Source of the DNA: Desulfobulbaceae bacterium
GTDB lineage: Bacteria; Desulfobacterota; Desulfobulbia; Desulfobulbales; SURF-16
Length of the DNA: 64,000 nt
Assembly: GCA_024637145.1 (NCBI GenBank)
Contig: JAGXFQ010000012.1
Coordinates: 1-64,000, forward strand
Direction: 5' to 3'
The notes under the pieces are model-generated. The model did not search any database, was not told the DNA's origin, and saw only the letters and a program-made list of their open reading frames with translations. Both the position numbers and the translations under genes were made by a program. Below, in pieces: positions 42,444 through 51,735 of the stretch. Positions within the stretch are counted from its first letter, which is position 1. Every line of letters begins with the position of its first letter.

Positions 42444-45110
42444 ATGGATATCAGCAGCCCCGAAACCCTGGCCAAGGCCTACGAATTCAGTGAAGTGGAA
42501 AAGAAATGGTACGCTGTCTGGCAGCAGGAGAAGAGCTTCAGCGCCCACATGGACCCGCAGCGCGACAGTTTCGCCATTGTTATGCCCCCCCCCAACGTCA
42601 CCGGTGTTCTTCACGTGGGCCACGCCCTCAATAACACCCTGCAGGACGTCCTGATCCGCTACCAGAGGATGATGGGCTGCAACACCCTCTGGATACCGGG
42701 CACCGACCATGCCGGCATCGCCACCCAGAACGTGGTGGAGCGCCAGCTGGCCTCCGAAGACAAGAGCCGCCACGACCTGGGCCGCGACCAGTTCATCGAA
42801 CGGGTCTGGCAGTGGCGGCAGGAAAAAGGCGGCACCATCATCAACCAGCTCAAGCGCCTGGGCTGCTCCTGCGACTGGGAGCGCGAACGATTCACCATGG
42901 ACGAGGGCCTCTCCCGCGCGGTGCGCACCGTCTTTGTCCGCCTCTTTAACGAAGGGCTGATCTACAAGGGTGATTATATCGTCAACTGGTGCCCGCGCTG
43001 CCATACCGCCCTCTCCGATGACGAGGTGGAGCATGAGGAGACAAAAGGCAAGCTCTACCACATCCGCTATCCCTATGCCGACGGCTCCGGCCACCTGGTG
43101 GTGGCCACCACCCGTCCCGAGACCATGCTGGGCGACAGCGGCGTTGCCGTCCATCCCGACGACCCGCGCTATGCCCACCTCAAGGATATCGGCATCCGCC
43201 TGCCGCTCACTGATCGCACCATCCCCGTGGTCTTTGACCACCACGTGCAGCGCGAATTCGGCACCGGAGCGCTCAAGGTCACCCCGGCCCATGACCGCGA
43301 CGACTATGAAATAGGCCTCCGCCACCAGCTGGAGGTTATCAAGGTGATGGACAACTCCGGCACCATGAACGAGCTGGCCGGCGCCTATAGCGGCCTGGAC
43401 CGCTTTGCCTGCCGGACCAAGATCATTAAAGACCTGGAGGCCCAGGGCCTGCTCGAGACGATCGAGGATTACGATCATGCCGTGGGCAACTGCTACCGCT
43501 GTCACACCGTGGTGGAGCCCACCACCTCCCTGCAATGGTTTGTCTCGGTCAGGCCCCTGGCTGATGCGGCCGTGACTGCCGTGCGCCACGGCCGCATCAA
43601 CATCCATCCCAAAAGCTGGGACAATACCTTCTATGCCTGGATGGACAATATCCGCGACTGGTGCATCTCCCGCCAGATCTGGTGGGGCCATCAGATCCCG
43701 GCCTGGACCTGCGACGACTGCGGCCATCTCATGGTGGAGGAAACAGCCCCGGCCGGCTGCAGCCAATGCCACTCCACCAGCCTGACCCAGGAAAGCGACG
43801 TCCTGGACACCTGGTTCTCCTCGGCCCTGTGGCCCTTCTCCACCCTGGGCTGGCCCGAGGAGACCCAGGAGCTGAAATTCTTTTACCCCACCTCGGTGCT
43901 CATCACCAGCTTTGACATCCTCTTTTTCTGGGTGGCGCGGATGATGATGATGGGCCTCCATTTCATGGACGATGTCCCTTTTAAAGACGTTTACCTCCAT
44001 GCCCTGGTCAGGGACAAGGACGGTAAGAAGATGTCCAAATCCACCGGCAATGTCATTGACCCCCTGGTGGTGATGGAAGAGTACGGCACCGACGCTCTGC
44101 GCTACACCATGACCGCCTTTGCCGCCCAGGGCCGCGATATAAGGCTCTCCGAGGAGCGCATTGAAGGCTACCGCCATTTCATCAACAAAATCTGGAATGC
44201 CGCCCGCTTTAGCCTCATGCATATCAATGACTGCGATCCGGCGGCCACCCACAACGTCCAGCCCGCCCCCATGGCCCTGGCCCATCGCTGGATCTTAAGC
44301 CGGCTCAATAAAACTATCAGCGAAGTGCATGACTCCCTGGCCGGCTTCCGCTTCAACGATACCGCCTCAAGTATCTACCATTTTATCTGGCATGAGTTCT
44401 GCGACTGGTACCTGGAATGGATCAAGTCAGATCTCTACGGGGAGGACGCCGCCAAAAAGCGCGAGGCCCAGACCGTGCTCTTTACCGTACTGGAGGCGGT
44501 CGTCAAACTCCTGCACCCCATTGCCCCCTTTGTCACCGAGGAAATCTGGCATTTTCTGCCCGGGGCGCGCCCCACCCTCATGACCCAGAGCTTTCCCCTG
44601 GCCAACCCAGCCTGGGAGGATAACGAGGCCGAGGAGAGCGCGGCCCTGATCATGGGTGTCATCGGTGGCATCCGCAATATCCGCAGCGAGATGCAGATTC
44701 ACCCCTCCACCGAGATCGAGGCCTTTGCCATCTGCCCGGACCCCATCAAAAGCAAGCGGCTGCAGACCCACGCCCCATCCATCATGGGGCTCACCCGCAC
44801 CGTTCATCTGGATGTCCTTGCCTCAGGCACCGTGCCCCAGGGCACGGCCAATTATATCTTTGAGGATATTGAAATATTCGTGCCCCTCAAGGGCCTTATA
44901 GATGTGGAGAAAGAGGTCGCCAAGCTCACGCGGAACAAGGAAAAACTGGAGAAACAGGCCAACCAGACCAGGGGCAAGCTCAGCAATGAAAAATTTCTGG
45001 CCAATGCCCCGGATGAGATCATTACCAAGGAAAATGCCAAACTAACGGAATTCAGCCTTCAACTCACCAAGATCGACGAGGCCATCACCCGCCTCCTGGA
45101 ACTGACCTGA
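42444..45110 (+). CDS. valS: Valyl-tRNA synthetase
   Basis: An 888-residue class I aminoacyl-tRNA synthetase. The HIGH motif appears as PPPNVTGVLHVGHALNN, the KMSKS motif as DGKKMSKSTGNVIDP. The editing domain lies in between (VVATTRPETMLGDSGVAVHP, GTGALKVTPAHDRDDYEIG), with a tRNA-binding anticodon domain and the C-terminal coiled coil (VEKEVAKLTRNKEKLEKQ) typical of ValRS. The GGAG in the dgt 3' end serves as ribosome site. No T-box is seen upstream. Confidence 0.98.
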   Translation: MDISSPETLAKAYEFSEVEKKWYAVWQQEKSFSAHMDPQRDSFAIVMPPPNVTGVLHVGHALNNTLQDVLIRYQRMMGCNTLWIPGTDHAGIATQNVVERQLASEDKSRHDLGRDQFIERVWQWRQEKGGTIINQLKRLGCSCDWERERFTMDEGLSRAVRTVFVRLFNEGLIYKGDYIVNWCPRCHTALSDDEVEHEETKGKLYHIRYPYADGSGHLVVATTRPETMLGDSGVAVHPDDPRYAHLKDIGIRLPLTDRTIPVVFDHHVQREFGTGALKVTPAHDRDDYEIGLRHQLEVIKVMDNSGTMNELAGAYSGLDRFACRTKIIKDLEAQGLLETIEDYDHAVGNCYRCHTVVEPTTSLQWFVSVRPLADAAVTAVRHGRINIHPKSWDNTFYAWMDNIRDWCISRQIWWGHQIPAWTCDDCGHLMVEETAPAGCSQCHSTSLTQESDVLDTWFSSALWPFSTLGWPEETQELKFFYPTSVLITSFDILFFWVARMMMMGLHFMDDVPFKDVYLHALVRDKDGKKMSKSTGNVIDPLVVMEEYGTDALRYTMTAFAAQGRDIRLSEERIEGYRHFINKIWNAARFSLMHINDCDPAATHNVQPAPMALAHRWILSRLNKTISEVHDSLAGFRFNDTASSIYHFIWHEFCDWYLEWIKSDLYGEDAAKKREAQTVLFTVLEAVVKLLHPIAPFVTEEIWHFLPGARPTLMTQSFPLANPAWEDNEAEESAALIMGVIGGIRNIRSEMQIHPSTEIEAFAICPDPIKSKRLQTHAPSIMGLTRTVHLDVLASGTVPQGTANYIFEDIEIFVPLKGLIDVEKEVAKLTRNKEKLEKQANQTRGKLSNEKFLANAPDEIITKENAKLTEFSLQLTKIDEAITRLLELT

Positions 45111-45186
45111 AAGAACAAAGGGGTGGCAAGGGCTTGTCTTATTACCACAAAACACATCATGCACCTGCCATGACACGGAGCTTTTT

Positions 45187-45825
45187 ATGACTGATTCCTA
45201 TGATGATCTCCCCGAAAGGAGTATTGTAATATATTCAGGAAGCAATCAATACTACATACAGGGCAAGATCAATTTTCTCCGCCAGGGAAGAGGGACTATT
45301 AACAGGAACAGGATAAGTGATATTCTGGAAAGATCGGCAAACAACACGCTGCCGGTCAGCCTGAAAACCCTTGGCGAACAGGAAATGATTTTCTTAAGAG
45401 ATGTCAACATAGCCGACCTTAAAAACAAGTGCGTCATTGGCAGTTATAAAGATTACTTAATGCCTGTTGCAGATATACTCTTTGCTTTTGATAAACCTTC
45501 TGAAATAATCAAAGATGAAAAAATACTCGATCAACATAAATTAGATATTGCCAACACCATAAGTTTCAAGAGAAATCCTTACGAAAAAAAGATTTTCCAC
45601 ATACCTGGAAATATTCACATTGAAGGGTATGTCAACAACACTATTTCCAACACGAAAAAAGGTAGTAAATTTGTAAATGTTTCAAACGCCCATGTGAGCC
45701 AAATGACCAGCAAGGGTCTCCAATCTATTGATGATGCCCTGGAAGGAATATTCTGGAATTCAGAAGGTTTTTTTGTCGTTTCTTCCTCAATAGCATCTTC
45801 CACCCTCACCGGATTCAATCCCTAA
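45187..45825 (+). CDS. Hypothetical protein, AT-rich orphan
   Basis: A 212-residue protein of unknown family, preceded by CGGAGC at a good distance. It is visibly richer in A/T, Asn, Lys and Ile than its neighbours. It shows YSGSNQYYIQGKINFLRQGRGTINR, FLRDVNIADL and a KYV-like 'FHIPGNIHIEGYVNN' strand. It reads like a mostly beta protein with no signal peptide or membrane segment. Its composition, together with its position after valS, suggests horizontal origin; this is inference. Confidence 0.65.
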   Translation: MTDSYDDLPERSIVIYSGSNQYYIQGKINFLRQGRGTINRNRISDILERSANNTLPVSLKTLGEQEMIFLRDVNIADLKNKCVIGSYKDYLMPVADILFAFDKPSEIIKDEKILDQHKLDIANTISFKRNPYEKKIFHIPGNIHIEGYVNNTISNTKKGSKFVNVSNAHVSQMTSKGLQSIDDALEGIFWNSEGFFVVSSSIASSTLTGFNP

Positions 45826-45959
45826 CCACAATTCAGCTTAAGCAAGTAAGAGCAGACCCACCCTAAGCGCGATCTCGCACCCGAGAGGCGGCCAGAGAGG
45901 CACCAAAACCAAGGTGATCATCTCTCACCTTTTAGAAATTGGCCTGACGCTCTCTATTC

Positions 45960-48344
45960 TCATAGGCCGGGCTTGTCATTTTCCTCCTCAGCTCTTGCCG
46001 CCAAGGTCCTGGCAATCTGGATAAGGAGTGCGTTTCTGTTAAGGGGTTTTTGCAAAAAAGCTGCTGCCCCGACTTTTTTCGCCTGGTGGCCACTGAGTAT
46101 CTGGCTGTACCCAGAACAGATGATGATGGGCAGCTCCGGCCGCAGGGCCAAGACCTTGGCCACCAATTGATCACCGGTCATTTTCGGCATGGTTTGATCG
46201 GTAAGGATAAGATCCCAGCCATCCGGTCTACTCCTAAAGGCCTGCCAGGCCTGCACCCCGTCAGCAAAGACCTCAACCCCATAGCCGGCCTGGCTCAGAA
46301 ACTGGTTGAGCAGGTCACGAATGGCCTCTTCGTCATCCACCACCATGATGCGTTCATGGGCCTTGGCCAGGGGCGGCAGAGTATCGACAATCGCCGTCAT
46401 GGCTTCTTCACTGACAACCATGGGCAGAAAGACCTTAAAGGTCGTGCCTCGTCCCACCTCACTATGGACCCCGATCTTGCCCTTATGGCTTTTGACAATG
46501 CCATGGACCACGGACAGCCCCAGGCCGGTGCCATAGCCCACCTCTTTGGTGGTATAATAGGGCTCAAATATTTTGGCCATCATCGCTTTTTCCATGCCGC
46601 AGCCGGTGTCACGCACCGCCAGCATCACATAAGGGCCAGGGGCGAGTTCCCCGTCACCATCAACGGCAATCTCCTTCAAGGTGAACTCCAATACCCCGCC
46701 CCCCTCCTCCTGCATAGCCTGATAGGCGTTGGTGGCCAGGTTCATCACCAGCTGATGAATCTGGACCGGATCCACCAGGACCATGGCCTGGGAAATAATT
46801 TGCTGACGAATCTCGATGGTGGTGGGGATGGAGGCGCGCAGCAGCTTCAGAACCTCATTGACAATCAAGGAGATCTGCACGGGTTTCCTCTCCTCCGGCT
46901 GTCTGCGGCTGAAGGTCAGAATCTGGCGGACCAGGGTTGCAGCCCGAGCCGCTGCCAGGCGGACCTGCTGCAGATCTTGGCGCTGCGCCTCTACGTCTTC
47001 TTTCTTCCGCATCATGGCCAGCTCCGTATACCCGGAAATGGCACTGAGAATATTATTGAAATCGTGGGCGATGCCGCCGGCCAGGGCGCCGATGGACTCC
47101 ATCTTCTGGGCCTGCCGCACCTGGATTTCCGCCTGCTGGCGCCGGGTTATGTCCGTGGCTATCTCCAACCGCACCAGCCGGCCATCCGGCCACAGGATGG
47201 CCTGATCCCGGCAATCATACCATTGCTGCGTCACGGTATTCTTGAATTCCCAGACATGGACACCCAGGGGATTGCCCTCGGCGTCCACCAGTCTGTCATT
47301 AGTACAGAAGGGACATGGACCCGTCTGGTTGGCCTGCAATACCTGCCAACATCTTTTACCGACCACATCCCCCCACTGTTTTTGACCATAGGCGTTCACA
47401 AAGAGGACTTCATGGGTCTTCATATCCGCGACATAGACCAGGGCATCAAGGCTGTCCATGATGATGCGGAAATACTCTTTGCTCTGTTTGACTTCTGCCT
47501 CACTCTGTTGCAGCGCCCTGATTGCCCTGTGCAATTCCTGAAAAGGGTCCTGAACCAGGACGACAAATATCGCTTTATAGATAAAAATATAGGCCAGAAT
47601 CTTATAAAAATGACCCAGCAAATTGAAGCTGTCAAAGACATCACTATAGCGCGTAAAGGTCAGTTCACTGAGGATGGTAATGGCCATGGCCACAAAAAGA
47701 GCTGCTGCGTCATAGGGCACACCACCACTGCGCGCTTTCTGATAAAAAAGCAGGGCGGCACAGAGCATCATGGCAATAAGCGCGTATTCAGCACCAATCT
47801 TGAAGGGCGTCAATCCCTGCCCCTCGCTGAAGGTGGCGGGCCAGAGCTCCTGATAATAGAGGCCCAGCCAGCAGATCAGCAAGGTGAATACAAGAGTGGT
47901 GGCCAGCAGCCAGGAGCGGTTCCGAGGTTTGGCAAGAGGTCGCCAGGGCAGAAGGGGAAAAGCGAGCATGGCCAGGACAAAGATCAGCCGGGCCGCCAGC
48001 CAGAAATTCATTCCCTTTTCAGGACCAGAAGGGGTGATAAAGGCAGGCATCCCTTGGAAGGACAAGGTATGGAGGAGATCAAGAAGTCCCACCATCAAAA
48101 AGGCGCAGCCGAGCAGAAGAAGAGGGAGGGGGCGTTTCTCTGGGGCGGCATAGATGATGGCGAAAATCATCATGGAGACAATAATGGCGAAGGTCTCACT
48201 GATGATATGCATGGGCAGACTCATGATGGCGGTGTCCAGCATCCCCGACAGCTGCCAGAAGAGGACAAAAAGACCAGCCAGGGCGAGAAGCAGAAACCAG
48301 GAGTGCCGCAATGAGCTCTTTGTTGCCGAAAAAAGGTGGGTCAA
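45960..48344 (-). CDS. Hybrid sensor histidine kinase: MASE3-PAS-HisKA-HATPase-receiver
   Basis: 794 residues. An N-terminal polytopic sensor of seven or so helices (about residues 15-265, FAIIVSMMIFAIIY, resembling MASE3) is followed by a PAS domain (about 285-405, with a Cys-rich GPCPFCTNDRL), the histidine box GGIAHDFNNIL with His427, and ATPase boxes NLATNAYQAMQEEGG, DTGCGM and GTGLGLSVVHGIVKSHKG. A C-terminal receiver follows, with Asp716 in DLILTDQTMPKMTGD and Lys in FLQKPLN. The start is TTG with AGGAG seven bases upstream. No response regulator gene adjoins it, so the output is unknown. Confidence 0.93.
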   Translation of the reverse strand: MTHLFSATKSSLRHSWFLLLALAGLFVLFWQLSGMLDTAIMSLPMHIISETFAIIVSMMIFAIIYAAPEKRPLPLLLLGCAFLMVGLLDLLHTLSFQGMPAFITPSGPEKGMNFWLAARLIFVLAMLAFPLLPWRPLAKPRNRSWLLATTLVFTLLICWLGLYYQELWPATFSEGQGLTPFKIGAEYALIAMMLCAALLFYQKARSGGVPYDAAALFVAMAITILSELTFTRYSDVFDSFNLLGHFYKILAYIFIYKAIFVVLVQDPFQELHRAIRALQQSEAEVKQSKEYFRIIMDSLDALVYVADMKTHEVLFVNAYGQKQWGDVVGKRCWQVLQANQTGPCPFCTNDRLVDAEGNPLGVHVWEFKNTVTQQWYDCRDQAILWPDGRLVRLEIATDITRRQQAEIQVRQAQKMESIGALAGGIAHDFNNILSAISGYTELAMMRKKEDVEAQRQDLQQVRLAAARAATLVRQILTFSRRQPEERKPVQISLIVNEVLKLLRASIPTTIEIRQQIISQAMVLVDPVQIHQLVMNLATNAYQAMQEEGGGVLEFTLKEIAVDGDGELAPGPYVMLAVRDTGCGMEKAMMAKIFEPYYTTKEVGYGTGLGLSVVHGIVKSHKGKIGVHSEVGRGTTFKVFLPMVVSEEAMTAIVDTLPPLAKAHERIMVVDDEEAIRDLLNQFLSQAGYGVEVFADGVQAWQAFRSRPDGWDLILTDQTMPKMTGDQLVAKVLALRPELPIIICSGYSQILSGHQAKKVGAAAFLQKPLNRNALLIQIARTLAARAEEENDKPGL

Positions 48345-48746
48345 GATACTACTCCTGATCTATAAATGGATGAAGGCAAGGTGGTATGGAAAATATCCGG
48401 CAAAGAACTTACTTTATTTTTTTTGTTAGGGGAAACAAACTAATAACAGTTGTGCTTTTGCAGAGAGACGCACGCTGCTTCTGCAGATGCAAAAAACCGA
48501 CAATGGCCCTGGCCCACCCCAGAAAAGGAACAGATTTTTATACTGCGCCCCCCTGGGCCTCTTGTTAAGATAAGAAAAGAGGCGGTTCATCATGAGGGCC
48601 AAGTTTTTTCTAAATGATGCGGGTGACATAGCCGCTTCCCAGCAGATAGCAGGAGACTCCCCGGCTTTTTTAAGTCGTTCAGAGAAGCCGCCGGAAAATT
48701 CCACCTGAGGCGCTTGACAAAGAACCGTATGAGCTCCGGAGAAGAA
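48345..48746. other. Gene-free divergent region, kinase / shikimate kinase
   Basis: No frame here is convincing. It must contain the promoter of the sensor kinase (minus strand) and of the shikimate kinase (plus strand). An AT-rich block at 48400-48450 may be the kinase promoter. No clear terminator hairpin. Confidence 0.4.
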
Positions 48747-49265
48747 ATGGCCCCAACACCTTCAAATCTTGTATTGATCGGCATGCCGGGCTCAGGAAAA
48801 AGTACCGTGGGCCTGCTTCTCGCCAAAAGGAGATCTTGCTCTTTTGTGGATACAGACCTCCTCATTCAGACCTCACAAAAGCGGAGCCTGCAGGACATTG
48901 TTGACAACAACGGCTACGCTGCCCTTCGACAGATTGAAGAAAGCGTCCTGCTCAACCTGGGCGTCCACAATCATGTCATTGCCACGGGTGGCAGCGCCGT
49001 CTACAGTGATTCGGCAATGGCTCACCTCAAGAGAGACGGCCTGGTCATTTTTCTTGAGGTAGATTTGGCACTGCTGAAAGCAAGGATAGCCGACATAACC
49101 ACGCGAGGTCTTGCCAGACCACCGCAGCAAAGTTTTTCCCAACTGTTTAACGAGCGGCGGGGACTCTATGCCAAACAGGCAGACATCACCCTTAAGTGCA
49201 GTGGACTGACGCCAGAGGAGGTCTGCGCGCTGATCATTAAGGAAATAAGCGGCTGCCGATCTTGA
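48747..49265 (+). CDS. aroK: Shikimate kinase-like protein
   Basis: About 172 residues. The P-loop LVLIGMPGSGKSTVGLLLA near the N terminus is followed by SFVDTDLLIQ (shikimate-binding Asp region), RQIEESVLLNL, ATGGSAVYSD (GGG-like loop; here GGS), TTRGLARPPQQ (lid Arg) and FNERRGLYAKQADI. These match shikimate kinase; a GGS in place of GGG is a mild deviation. ATG at 48747 has GGAG upstream; ATG at 48729 and TTG at 48714 are alternatives. No aro neighbours are present. Confidence 0.83.
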   Translation: MAPTPSNLVLIGMPGSGKSTVGLLLAKRRSCSFVDTDLLIQTSQKRSLQDIVDNNGYAALRQIEESVLLNLGVHNHVIATGGSAVYSDSAMAHLKRDGLVIFLEVDLALLKARIADITTRGLARPPQQSFSQLFNERRGLYAKQADITLKCSGLTPEEVCALIIKEISGCRS

Positions 49266-49493
49266 TATTTTTGATTGCCAGCTCATAGTTATGTCTGATT
49301 CATGCAAATCGATAGTACCGCCCTGGTCCGGCCTGGCCATTACCCCCTTGACCTCAGCAGCCGGTAGGCGCGGTAAGTTGCGCCAGAAATCGCCATTATT
49401 GCCTGGCTGCCCGCAGGTTCAAGATCATCAACGAGCTGGCAACAGCCACCAACCTCCATCTGCTGATGCTACGAGCCTGCCGATCCTTTTGGC

Positions 49494-49522
49494 CCCACAG
49501 CCAGGCCCGGCATGGCTGTGGG
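49494..49522. other. Perfect 10-bp hairpin upstream of the L,D-transpeptidase
   Basis: The stem CCCACAGCCA / TGGCTGTGGG has a 9-base loop and sits 35 bases before the chosen start at 49557. There is no T-run, so it is not a classic terminator. It may lie in the 5' UTR and affect expression or stability. Confidence 0.4.
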
Positions 49523-49556
49523 AGCATCTTACACCTCTTTAATGCGGAATAAAGAT

Positions 49557-50792
49557 ATGCACATTCGCCAAAGTCTGGTGGCCTTCCTGTTTTTCATATC
49601 TTTCGGGGTTCTCTTGGGCGCAGCAGACCAAGGACGGGCCGAGGAATGGGGTCTGGTCTGGGAGAAAGGACATCCCCAACTTATCGGAACTATTGCAAAA
49701 TACACGATCCAAGATGATCAGCAGACATTGATCGATCTCGCCCGTCACTATGACCTGGGTTACCATGCAATAACCAACGCCAATCCGGACGTTGACCCCT
49801 GGTACCCCGGGGCCGGTACTGAAATAACCTTGCCCACCGCCTGGATCGTTCCCCAGAGCGTTTACTCCAGCCTTGGAACCAGCGGTAGAAATTTCATTAT
49901 CCAGACAGGCAGCTTCAGCCTGCTCACCGGAGCGCAAGGCCAATTTCGTGCCCTCCGCGACCAGCTGCCGGCACAACTTGTCGATACCCTGCGGATTGAG
50001 AAAATAAATCATTATTACGCGGTGCGCCTGGGTCTTTTCAAAAAGAAGGCAGCAGCGGTTCTGGCCAGAAAAACCATCGACACCATTGCCCCCGAAGCCT
50101 TGGTGCTAGAAGCGGGAATCAGTGAGGACCGACTGGTTACCGTGGTTGGCAAAATACCAAAAAAGGGCGCCGAAACAGCGCCGGTTTTTTCGGATATTGT
50201 TATCAATCTCGGCGAAATGCGACTTTATTATAGTGAACAACGACAAGGAAAAAGCTTTATCCACACCTTTCCAGTGGGAACGGGCCATCCAGACTCCCCT
50301 ACCAGACCGGGCAGATACAGGATAATTGCCAAGACCAAGAACCCGCCCTGGCTGGTACCGACTGCCATACAGGCAGAACGCCCCGAACTGCCGGCGGTCG
50401 TACCTCCCGGCCCAGACAATCCCCTGGGGGGATATGCCTTGCGTTTATCACGCTTTGACTACCTTATCCACGGCACCAATAAACCTCCAGGCATAGGGCG
50501 ACGAGTGAGCAATGGCTGCATCCGCATGTACCCGGAAGATATTGAAAAGCTATATGCCTTGACCCAGGTGGGCTGTGGGGTGATGATCACCTACGAAACC
50601 GTAAAGGTCGGAATACGCGGTGAAATAGCGCATATCGAAGTGCACCCTGATTATCTCAAGAAGAGCAACCAGTTAGAGGAAGCCGTGGCGCTGTTGAAGC
50701 AAAAAAATCTTTTCCAGCAGACCGAACTTCCCAGGCTGCGCCAGGCCCTCCTGGAAAAAAAGGGGATCCCAGTCCCCCTCCACAGCCGTTGA
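49557..50792 (+). CDS. L,D-transpeptidase with LysM-like and SPOR-like domains
   Basis: 411 residues. A signal peptide (LVAFLFFISFGVLLGAA) is followed by a LysM-like module (about 45-100: YTIQDDQQTLIDLARHYDLGYHAITNANP), a SPOR-like module (about 105-175: NFIIQTGSFSL and YYAVRLGLFKKKAAAV), then the YkuD catalytic domain (about 195-345) with His305 in LIHGTN and nucleophile Cys321 in VSNGCIRMYPEDI. It should form 3-3 crosslinks or attach proteins to peptidoglycan. The ATG at 49557 with GGA upstream is favoured over 49542. A terminator follows. Confidence 0.9.
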   Translation: MHIRQSLVAFLFFISFGVLLGAADQGRAEEWGLVWEKGHPQLIGTIAKYTIQDDQQTLIDLARHYDLGYHAITNANPDVDPWYPGAGTEITLPTAWIVPQSVYSSLGTSGRNFIIQTGSFSLLTGAQGQFRALRDQLPAQLVDTLRIEKINHYYAVRLGLFKKKAAAVLARKTIDTIAPEALVLEAGISEDRLVTVVGKIPKKGAETAPVFSDIVINLGEMRLYYSEQRQGKSFIHTFPVGTGHPDSPTRPGRYRIIAKTKNPPWLVPTAIQAERPELPAVVPPGPDNPLGGYALRLSRFDYLIHGTNKPPGIGRRVSNGCIRMYPEDIEKLYALTQVGCGVMITYETVKVGIRGEIAHIEVHPDYLKKSNQLEEAVALLKQKNLFQQTELPRLRQALLEKKGIPVPLHSR

Positions 50793-50837
50793 CCACGGGC
50801 GAACTCCCCGGGCCATAAACAAGAGGGGCACTGGCGG

Positions 50838-50864
50838 GCCTCAGCATCCTCTGAGGCTCTCTTT
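50838..50864 (+). terminator. Intrinsic terminator after the transpeptidase gene
   Basis: The stem GCCTCAG / CTGAGGC with loop CATCCT is followed by TCTCTTTATTT. It lies between two convergent genes and partly covers the 3' end of the lipoprotein gene on the other strand. Confidence 0.7.
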
Positions 50865-51216
50865 ATTTCTGGAGCTTCTTCTGCAAGTCCGCCTCAGTGC
50901 GGCGCACGGCAGACTCTGCTTTTTTGTCAGCAGCCACGGCCTTTTTGTCGGCAGCCTCGGCCTTGCTCTGGGCACTGGCCGCCTGCTCCTGCACCGACTC
51001 CATATCGGATTGCAGCGCGGCAGTTTTCGTCTCCAAGCCTTCCAAGCGGGTAAGGATGCTGGCAACTTGCTCCTCTGTCACATCAAGCCGGTTTTCCATG
51101 GCCGCATCCTGCTGCGCCAGCTGGCTGAATCTCTCATCAACATAGGATTTATTGACTGTACTGCAGCCACTCATCCCAAAAACCAACAGGGCCAGAAAAA
51201 AAATAGTCCGTTTCAT
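50863..51216 (-). CDS. Small coiled-coil lipoprotein
   Basis: A 117-residue lipoprotein. The signal ends in the lipobox FGMSG-C (Cys18). The mature part is an Ala/Lys/Glu-rich coiled coil (AAMENRLDVTEEQVASILTRLEGLETKTAALQSD, KAEAADKKAVAADKKAESA), resembling Lpp or alanine-zipper proteins of unknown role. It is likely an outer-membrane anchored rod; it could be crosslinked to peptidoglycan by the adjacent L,D-transpeptidase, since it ends in Lys (KKLQK), but that is speculation. Confidence 0.82.
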   Translation of the reverse strand: MKRTIFFLALLVFGMSGCSTVNKSYVDERFSQLAQQDAAMENRLDVTEEQVASILTRLEGLETKTAALQSDMESVQEQAASAQSKAEAADKKAVAADKKAESAVRRTEADLQKKLQK

Positions 51217-51735
51217 AACTTCTCCTTGTTTAAAAATTATCAGAGCAGCACAGATCAGGAAAGATCAGGTACTCTCCTGAAACCAAACCCTTTTTTAAAC
51301 ATCGACAAAACATGGCCGGCAGCCGCCACTACCTGCCCCAACTACCCCTTCGCCTAACAGATACTGTATTACATCACGCCAACGCCATCCCTGTCAAAAA
51401 TAATTACAAACACAAAAGTGGTCTCCCTGGGGGAGGTTAAATTGAGATTTCTTTGCTCTTGTTCTGTGGTTAGCCATTGACTCAGACAGGAATTCGGGCT
51501 TTGGAAACGCCATGAAATATGTCTTCCTGCGTCCTCTGCCTGAGATTAAAATCACCTACCCAAAAAATGCTCTTGGAAAAGCTGATCTCATTCCTGACCA
51601 AGAGGGCTCTTTCTGTTTCCGGCTCCCGGACAAGGCCAATCAAGGTGGCAAAGAGAGCTAAAGGATGCTAGATTGGTTCGGCCCTGGCCAATGCCGCCTT
51701 CTTCAATCTCCTTCAGACTGGAATAATCCCCGCCC
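51217..51735. other. Region with no assured gene before the radical SAM gene
   Basis: A 49-codon plus-strand frame at 51512-51661 has an ATG, a weak GGA upstream, and a plausible soluble composition (PEIKITYPKNALGKADLI), but no recognised family. It could be a small gene or chance. The rest shows nothing I can name. The lipoprotein promoter must lie in its left end. Confidence 0.35.

Noticed and set aside
46050-48314. 754-codon plus-strand frame opposite the sensor kinase
   Set aside because: It is antisense to an intact five-domain kinase, rich in His/Gly/Gln as expected for a codon-bias shadow, and has no domain.
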